64,000 nt of DNA from an uncultured Eubacteriales bacterium. Its GTDB lineage: Bacteria > Bacillota > Clostridia > Oscillospirales > Acutalibacteraceae. Positions 58,803 through 64,000 of this stretch are shown in pieces. The stretch lies in contig CAKSFA010000003.1 of NCBI GenBank assembly GCA_934454125.1, positions 1-64,000 of the forward strand, in the 5' to 3' direction. Position 1 is the first letter of the stretch. The number at the start of each line of letters is the position of its first letter. A program made the position numbers and the translations under genes. The notes below the pieces were generated by a model. It was not told the DNA's origin. It made no database searches and saw nothing but the letters and a program-made list of their open reading frames with translations.

Positions 58803-58831
58803 AATTTAGTACAGCGCAAGAGGTGGTGCAG

Positions 58832-59371
58832 ATGCTACTTGACATCACGCATATTTTTGAAAACGAGGGTGAAACCCTTCCGTTTACCTTTGGACTGGAT
58901 TTAAGCGATGTGCAGATTAATGGAGTATTTCCGTTTTCAGAGCCGGTGCCGATGCGCGGAAAAGTGCAAAATGTGGCACAGACTGTGTTTTTAACGGCTG
59001 AGGCTGCGTTTGATTTAAAAGTGCCGTGTGACCGTTGTGCTGAAGAATATGAACAACAGCACCGGTATACATTTAGTCACCCGCTTGCCATGCAGTTGCG
59101 GCAGGAAGAGCAGGATGAATATCTACTTGTGCCGGACGGCCAACTTGACTTAGCTGCACTGCTGCATGCAGATGTCTTATTGGCCTTACCGTCAAAATAT
59201 CTGTGCAAAGATGACTGCAAAGGGCTTTGTCCTGTTTGCGGCACCAATTTTAATAACGGTAGTTGCCGTTGCAATCAACGTCAGACGGACCCTCGTTTCG
59301 AGGTGCTCAGGCAACTGATAGATAAAGATGAATTGAAGGAGGTGTTTGACCATGGCGGTACCAAAGAGTAA
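58832..59371 (+). CDS. DUF177 (YceD) family protein
   Basis: A 179-aa protein that in bacteria and plastids is linked to 23S rRNA and ribosome assembly. CDRCAEEYE and the C-terminal CKGLCPVCGTNFNNGSCRC are the family's Cys motifs. It is co-transcribed with rpmF and its 3' end overlaps the rpmF start by 20 nt, the usual YceD-L32 arrangement. AAGAGG precedes ATG 58832. Confidence 0.92.
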   Translation: MLLDITHIFENEGETLPFTFGLDLSDVQINGVFPFSEPVPMRGKVQNVAQTVFLTAEAAFDLKVPCDRCAEEYEQQHRYTFSHPLAMQLRQEEQDEYLLVPDGQLDLAALLHADVLLALPSKYLCKDDCKGLCPVCGTNFNNGSCRCNQRQTDPRFEVLRQLIDKDELKEVFDHGGTKE

Positions 59372-59543
59372 ACTTTCCCATGCAAGAAAAAACAGCAGAC
59401 GTTCCAGTGTTTGGAAACTGAGTGCTCCTACTCTTGTTCATTGCCCCAAATGCGGTGTGTATAAAACACCTCACGTGGTTTGCGATAGTTGCGGTTTTTA
59501 CAATGGCAGGGCAGTCATTCAAAAAGAAGAGGCACAAGCTTAA
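59352..59543 (+). CDS. rpmF: 50S ribosomal protein L32
   Basis: 63 aa with the canonical MAVPKSKLSHARKNSRRS start and a zinc-binding CPKC...CDSC pair. AGGAGGTG lies inside the end of the DUF177 gene, 9 nt before ATG 59352. Confidence 0.97.
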   Translation: MAVPKSKLSHARKNSRRSSVWKLSAPTLVHCPKCGVYKTPHVVCDSCGFYNGRAVIQKEEAQA

Positions 59544-59629
59544 TCTTTTTATGATTTTGAGAAAATTGAGAGAAGGAGCATTCCTTCTCTTATTTTTTTG
59601 CCTACTGCAAGGTAGGGGGTGATTGAGCG

Positions 59630-60949
59630 ATGTCGGTCATAATTACAGGTGTAGAAGAAAACAGTCCTGCAGCCCGCGCAGGCATTGCAGCGGGTGAGAC
59701 GCTTGTGGCGCTTAACGGACATGAAATTGTAGATATTCTGGATTATCGTTTTTATGAAACCAATGCACAACTGACTGTGACGCTTGCTGATGTGAAGGGG
59801 AATATGCGCACGGTTTCGATTCACAAAGGGCAGTATTTACCCATTGGGCTGGAGTTTGAAACGTATTTGATGGACAAGCAGCGCAGTTGCCGTTGCAAAT
59901 GTGTGTTTTGTTTTATTGACCAAATGCCAAAGGGTATGCGCCAGAGTTTGTATTTTAAAGATGATGACGCGCGGATGTCATTTTTGTTTGGCAATTATGT
60001 TACACTGACCAACTTGAAGGAACAAGATGTGCAGCGTATCATTGACATGAAGATTAGCCCAATCAATGTTTCGGTTCATACCACAAACCCAGAGTTGCGC
60101 GTGAAGATGATGGGCAACCGCTTTGCCGGTAAGGTGCTGGATATTTTACCGAGATTGGCACAGGCAGGCATCCAGATTAACTGCCAGTTGGTGCTTTGTC
60201 CCGGTATTAACGATGGGGAAGAACTGGCACGCAGCCTGACAGATTTGGGCAAGCTGTTGCCGGCTTTGCAAAGCATTGCCCTGGTGCCGGTGGGCGTGAC
60301 AAAGCATCGGCAGGGTTTGCCGGAACTGCGCCCTTATACGCAAGAAGAGGCAGGCAAAACGATTGATTTGATTGATTGTTTTGGCAACGATTTTTTGAAA
60401 CAGTGTGGCAGTCGTATTGCGTATGCTTCTGATGAGTTTTATCTTTTGGCTCAGCGTCCCTTGCCGCCGCCGGAGTTTTATGAGGATTTTTCTCAGTTGG
60501 AAAGCGGTGTGGGGGCGATTTCCTGCTTTCGGGATGAGTTTTTATATGCGCTGGAGGAACGATTGAATGGTGCAGACAGCATCGTCTTGCCAAAGCGGCA
60601 GATTACGCTGGCAACTGGGGTTGCCGCTTACCCGTTTCTACAGGAATTACTTGACGAAGTGCAGAGAAAATGTAATAATTTATTCTGTACTGCTGTACCG
60701 ATTGTCAATCGTTTTTTTGGTGAAACCATTACAGTTGCAGGATTATTGACTGGTGCAGATTTGCTGGAACAACTCAGTGGCAGAGATTTGGGAGAATGCT
60801 TGCTGCTGCCGGAGGTGTTGCTGCGGCATAATACAGATATTTTATTAGATGATATGACATTAGGGGAACTCAGCACACAGCTGCAGGTACCAATCAACAC
60901 AGTGCCAAATGATGGAGCGCGGCTGCTGGCCGCTGTATTGGGGGAATAA
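59630..60949 (+). CDS. DUF512 family radical-SAM-type protein with PDZ domain
   Basis: A 439-aa protein. The N-terminal PDZ-like domain (ENSPAARAGIAAGETLVALNG) is followed by a radical-SAM-like region with CRCKCVFCFIDQMPKGMR (three Cys near 88-95) and a C-terminal DUF512 domain (ITLATGVAAYPFL, then VPIVNRFFGETITVAGLLTG). Such proteins sit next to der in Firmicutes, as here, but have no established substrate. Confidence 0.88.
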   Translation: MSVIITGVEENSPAARAGIAAGETLVALNGHEIVDILDYRFYETNAQLTVTLADVKGNMRTVSIHKGQYLPIGLEFETYLMDKQRSCRCKCVFCFIDQMPKGMRQSLYFKDDDARMSFLFGNYVTLTNLKEQDVQRIIDMKISPINVSVHTTNPELRVKMMGNRFAGKVLDILPRLAQAGIQINCQLVLCPGINDGEELARSLTDLGKLLPALQSIALVPVGVTKHRQGLPELRPYTQEEAGKTIDLIDCFGNDFLKQCGSRIAYASDEFYLLAQRPLPPPEFYEDFSQLESGVGAISCFRDEFLYALEERLNGADSIVLPKRQITLATGVAAYPFLQELLDEVQRKCNNLFCTAVPIVNRFFGETITVAGLLTGADLLEQLSGRDLGECLLLPEVLLRHNTDILLDDMTLGELSTQLQVPINTVPNDGARLLAAVLGE

Positions 60950-60953
60950 CGCA

Positions 60954-62282
60954 ATGGCAAAACCAATCGTTGCGATTGTAGGCAGACCAAATGTAGGGAA
61001 GTCTACCTTATTTAATAAATTGATCGGTAAACGGCTATCGATTGTAGATGACACGCCTGGCGTAACCAGAGATCGTATTTATGGTGAGTGCCAGTGGCAA
61101 GACCGTACCTTTTCTTTGGTAGATACCGGAGGAATTGAACCGGCTGCAAATGATGTGATTTTGGCGCAGATGCGCACACAGGCTCAGATTGCGATTGACG
61201 GTGCCGATGTCATTATTATGGTGACAGATCTGCGCAGCGGTATTGTGGCAACGGACCAGGAAGTGGCACAGATGCTGCAAAAAAGTGGCAGACCGATTCT
61301 GCTTGCTGTAAATAAATGTGACAATGTGGGTCAAACGCCTGCTGAGTTTTATGAATTTTATAATTTGGGTTTGGGTGATCCTGTTGCAATTTCTTCTGTG
61401 CACGGGCATGGCACAGGCGATTTGCTTGACCGCGTTTTGGCGCTTTTACCTCCGCCGGTGCAGGAGGATGAGCAGGCCACAGAGATTAAAATTGCGGTGA
61501 TCGGCAAGCCGAATGTGGGCAAGTCATCGCTGGTAAATAAAATTGCAGGACAAGAACGATGCATCGTCTCAAATATTGCAGGCACTACACGTGATGCGAT
61601 TGATACTGCCGTAGAAAATAAGCACGGCAAATTTCTGCTGATTGATACTGCTGGTCTACGCCGCCAAAGTAAGGTTTACAAAGCGGATGACAACATTGAG
61701 CGCTACAGTATTCTGCGGGCACAGATGGCGATTGAGCGTGCGGATGTATGCGTGATTGTAATTGACGCAACAGAGGGCTTTACAGAGCAGGACTCCAAAG
61801 TGGCAGGACTGGCGCATGATGCCGGTAAAGGCTGCGTGATTGCTGTAAATAAGTGGGATGCAGTGGAAAAAGATGATAAAACGATGCAAAGCTACCGCAA
61901 GCAATTAGAGGTGGATTTTGCGTTTATGTCGTATGCGCCGTTTGTGTTTATTTCGGCACATACGGGTCAGAGATTAGATCGTCTGTTTGAGCTTGTGAAA
62001 CTGGCAGCAAACTCAAACGCAATGCGCATTACAACCGGTACGCTCAATGATATTTTGGCGCAGGCAACTGCACGTGTGCAGCCACCCACAGACAAGGGTA
62101 AACGGCTGAAAATCTATTATATGACACAGGCGAGCACAAAGCCACCGACCTTTGTATGTTTTGTGAATGACAGCGAGCTGTTTCATTTTTCGTATCAGCG
62201 GTATTTGGAAAATCGCATACGCGAAACCTTTGGTTTAGAAGGTACGCCGGTGCGTTTTCTGATTCGTGAGCGCGGTGATTGA
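60954..62282 (+). CDS. der: GTPase Der (EngA), 50S assembly factor
   Basis: A 442-aa tandem GTPase for 50S ribosome biogenesis. The first G domain has GRPNVGKST near residue 10 and the second GKPNVGKSS near 185. Each has DTxG (VDTGG, IDTAG) and NKCD/NKWD motifs. The C-terminal KH-like domain ends the protein (KIYYMTQASTKPPTFVCFVN). The start ATG 60954 lies 5 nt after the DUF512 stop. Confidence 0.97.
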   Translation: MAKPIVAIVGRPNVGKSTLFNKLIGKRLSIVDDTPGVTRDRIYGECQWQDRTFSLVDTGGIEPAANDVILAQMRTQAQIAIDGADVIIMVTDLRSGIVATDQEVAQMLQKSGRPILLAVNKCDNVGQTPAEFYEFYNLGLGDPVAISSVHGHGTGDLLDRVLALLPPPVQEDEQATEIKIAVIGKPNVGKSSLVNKIAGQERCIVSNIAGTTRDAIDTAVENKHGKFLLIDTAGLRRQSKVYKADDNIERYSILRAQMAIERADVCVIVIDATEGFTEQDSKVAGLAHDAGKGCVIAVNKWDAVEKDDKTMQSYRKQLEVDFAFMSYAPFVFISAHTGQRLDRLFELVKLAANSNAMRITTGTLNDILAQATARVQPPTDKGKRLKIYYMTQASTKPPTFVCFVNDSELFHFSYQRYLENRIRETFGLEGTPVRFLIRERGD

Positions 62283-62292
62283 GGAGGAACCC

Positions 62293-62994
62293 ATGCAGGA
62301 ACTGTTGGAAACTTTTGCGTTGCCGGTATCGGCAATTATGCTTGCCTCTTATTTGCTGGGCAGCATCAGTTTTTCGATTATTTTTACTAAAATGTTCAGC
62401 AAAGAAGATATTCGCACGATGGGCAGTGGTAATGCAGGTACTACGAATGTACTGCGTTCCGTGGGCAAACGTGCGGCAATTTTGACGTTTGTGTTTGACG
62501 TATTAAAGTGTGTAATCGCGGTGGTATTGACCAGATTTACTTTGGAATATTTGTGTAATGGCACAAATGCTCCGGCTTATATTGTGAATTATGGCATTTA
62601 TTTATCAGGCTTTTGCTGCGCTTTGGGGCATATTTACCCAGTGTTTTTCAAATTTAAAGGGGGCAAGGGTGTTGTAACCGTTGCAACAATGGCAGCTCTG
62701 GCAGATTGGCGTGTGTTTTTGGCCAATATCGGGGTGTTTTTACTGATATTTGCCATTTGGAAAATGGTGTCGCTGGCATCGGTGATTTCGGCGTGCATTT
62801 ACCCTGTTTCTACATTTTTGATTACCTTTTTTGCAGATTATCAAACCGGCGTAGTTTCACTGAAATATGTCTGCATTGTAACTGCGATGACAGCGGTAAT
62901 CGGTGGAGTGGTAGTACTAAAACACCGAAGCAATTTGGTGCGCATCAAAAATGGTACGGAAAAACGCTTATTTGGACAGAAAAAAGCAGAATAA
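62293..62994 (+). CDS. plsY: Glycerol-3-phosphate acyltransferase PlsY
   Basis: A 233-aa polytopic membrane enzyme transferring acyl from acyl-phosphate to glycerol-3-phosphate, the first step of phospholipid synthesis. The conserved motifs are SYLLGSISFS, GSGNAGTTNVLR and GHIYPVFFKFKGGKGVVT. GAGGAGG precedes ATG 62293, 11 nt after der. Confidence 0.95.
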   Translation: MQELLETFALPVSAIMLASYLLGSISFSIIFTKMFSKEDIRTMGSGNAGTTNVLRSVGKRAAILTFVFDVLKCVIAVVLTRFTLEYLCNGTNAPAYIVNYGIYLSGFCCALGHIYPVFFKFKGGKGVVTVATMAALADWRVFLANIGVFLLIFAIWKMVSLASVISACIYPVSTFLITFFADYQTGVVSLKYVCIVTAMTAVIGGVVVLKHRSNLVRIKNGTEKRLFGQKKAE

Positions 62995-62998
62995 ACGC

Positions 62999-63030
62999 AA
63001 AAAAAGAAGCCCTTTAAGGCTTCTTTTTTT
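62999..63030. terminator. Terminator between plsY and rpmB
   Basis: AAAAAGAAGCC pairs with GGCTTCTTTTT over CTTTAA; it serves both converging genes. Confidence 0.93.
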
Positions 63031-63039
63031 GTTTGAGAG

Positions 63040-63246
63040 TTAAACGGCTGCAGTGCCGGAGGCTGCACGCGTAACCTTGCCGGAACGCAGGCAGCGGGTG
63101 CAGGCGTAAATACGCTTGTTAGAGCCGTTTACCACTGCTTTTACGCGTTTGATGTTCGGCTTCCAAGTTCGATTCGAACGGCGATGTGAGTGGGAAATTT
63201 TAATGCCGAAGGACACGTTTTTGCCGCAAATTTCGCATTTTGCCAT
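63040..63246 (-). CDS. rpmB: 50S ribosomal protein L28
   Basis: 68 aa from ATG 63246 (GGAGGTG, 9-nt gap). CEICGKNVSFG and the later CTRCLRSGKV form the zinc-binding pairs of the Cys-containing L28 type. HSHRRSNRTWKPNIKRVKA is the conserved core. Confidence 0.96.
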   Translation of the reverse strand: MAKCEICGKNVSFGIKISHSHRRSNRTWKPNIKRVKAVVNGSNKRIYACTRCLRSGKVTRAASGTAAV

Positions 63247-63296
63247 GTATTTCTGCACCTCCTTTAAGGGTGTTTTAGTTTCATTACAGCGTTGCT

Positions 63297-63325
63297 ATTT
63301 TACCAAATTTGGGTGTGAATTGCAA
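63297..63325 (-). promoter_or_regulatory. Promoter of rpmB
   Basis: On the minus strand, TTGCAA (63325-63320) and TAAAAT (63302-63297), 17-bp spacer. The region 63330-63555 beyond it shows no gene. Confidence 0.72.
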
Positions 63326-63559
63326 GTGTTTTTGCAGATTATTTTTCTTGTCAGATAAAGTGCAGGGTATAAAAGTAAGTGAAAATGGAAATATATAACA
63401 AAATATCATGAAATTTAGGCACTCCCAAATCCCGGTTTCGCGACCATGAAGTGTCATTTTGCGGTTAGAACTCCTTCGTTTGAAACCAAAACGGTTGAAA
63501 CAAAAATTTTTGGGCACATAGAAGAAAAATACCGGTTGCGGTTAGACGTTTTTGGGGAG

Positions 63560-63588
63560 TTGTGTTTTTTTGGAAAATGGCGTATAAT
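63560..63588 (+). promoter_or_regulatory. Promoter of the M50 protease gene
   Basis: TTGTGT at 63560-63565 and TATAAT at 63583-63588, 17-bp spacer. Confidence 0.65.
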
Positions 63589-63616
63589 AATCAGATAAAA
63601 AGGAGGGTGTACAAAT

Positions 63617-64000
63617 TTGATTCTCAGGGTTTTGTTTGATCAAACGCTCAGCTCGTCCAGTAAGCTGCAGTTGATCATTCCACAGATCATTGCCGTAATC
63701 ATTATTTTATTTGTCATTTTGCCGCTGCATGAGTTGGCGCACGGCTGGGTAGCGTACAAATTCGGTGATGATACCGCAAAGCGTGCGGGTCGGCTGACGT
63801 TTAATCCACTGGCCAGCATTGACATTTGGGGTGCGTTGATGATTTTACTGATCGGATTTGGCTGGGCAAAACCTGTGCCGGTCAATCCCAGTCGAATGAA
63901 GCACCCTCGCATAGGTATGGCCGTCACTTCAGCGGCGGGGCCGTTTTCCAATTTTTTGGCAGCGCTGTTGGGCGCACTGCTCTATGTGGGACTGCTGGTG
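63617..64000 (+). CDS. Site-2-protease-family (M50) membrane metalloprotease, 5' part
   Basis: The frame starts at TTG 63617, with AGGAGGG upstream, and runs off the window end (128 codons seen). A hydrophobic first helix contains LPLHELAHGWVA, the zinc-binding HExxH. FGDDTAKRAGRLTFNPLASIDIWG and GWAKPVPVNPSRMKHPRIGMAVTSAAGPFSN are typical of small M50 proteases (SpoIVFB/YwhC-like). The third ligand would lie beyond the window. Confidence 0.88.
   Translation, partial: MILRVLFDQTLSSSSKLQLIIPQIIAVIIILFVILPLHELAHGWVAYKFGDDTAKRAGRLTFNPLASIDIWGALMILLIGFGWAKPVPVNPSRMKHPRIGMAVTSAAGPFSNFLAALLGALLYVGLLV

Overview
The window looks like chromosome from a spore-forming, low-to-moderate GC Firmicute of the class Clostridia, probably an Oscillospiraceae/Ruminococcaceae relative. 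Three things point there. Sporulation genes spmA and spmB, a ClpP-class protease next to an FtsK/SpoIIIE translocase, and a DacF-like carboxypeptidase are present. There is a complete ctsR-mcsA-mcsB-clpC stress operon with CtsR operators, and a leucine T-box. Promoters are consistently of the sigma-A type with 17-bp spacers, and AGGAGG-type ribosome binding sites are strong. Most of the window is ordinary, well-packed core genome.

Layout. 0-0.9 kb: a 230-bp-period tandem duplication carrying twin small ORFs, then a Leu T-box leader. 0.9-4.8 kb: leuA-leuB and azlC-azlD (branched-chain amino acids). 4.9-8.6 kb: rsmA with a tiny membrane protein, an ABC-F ATPase, a HAD phosphatase and a Gly/Cys-rich peptide. 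8.7-13.4 kb: ctsR-mcsA-mcsB-clpC. 13.4-18.5 kb: an S1-domain protein, a cyclophilin lipoprotein, pyrG with a leader hairpin, and an aldo/keto reductase. 18.6-23.6 kb (minus strand): a membrane protein and an acn-icd-rex-lemA operon. 23.7-28.5 kb: a TepA-like protease, ftsK, a ComEC-like hydrolase and a DUF3006 protein. 28.5-31.7 kb: bcp and a metal-efflux cassette (ArsR repressor, HMA chaperone, P1B ATPase). 31.7-38.7 kb: a P-loop protein and a complete urease operon (ureABC, ureE, ureFGD) with different base usage from its surroundings. 38.7-41.3 kb: a DUF4364 regulator, an XRE regulator, apgM and tRNA-Thr.

41.3-45.5 kb is the main accessory region. Immediately downstream of tRNA-Thr(CGT) lie two homologous terminators. 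Then comes a type I-C-like adaptation module, cas4-cas1-cas2, followed by a lone cas5 gene. No cas3, cas8c or cas7 and no recognisable CRISPR array is in the window. A frameshifted small gene and a small glycine-zipper membrane protein follow.

45.5-64 kb returns to housekeeping genes: a CmpB-like membrane protein, galE, an AbrB-type regulator, spmAB, yifB, a sigma factor, a zinc-ribbon protein preceded by a tRNA-like sequence, a GrpB/pyrophosphatase-like/NUDIX fusion, a holin-like protein, mntP, an isolated hisHF pair, a D,D-carboxypeptidase, pgi, a P-loop protein, DUF177-rpmF, a DUF512 radical-SAM-type protein, der, plsY, rpmB and the start of an M50 metalloprotease cut by the window end.

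The observations most worth checking are the effector-less cas4-cas1-cas2-cas5 locus with a substituted Cas5 catalytic position, the tRNA-like element upstream of the zinc-ribbon gene, the three-domain NUDIX fusion, the naturally asymmetric ABC-F ATPase, and the unexplained terminator-bearing urease leader. Functional names rest on remembered family motifs; no database search was run.
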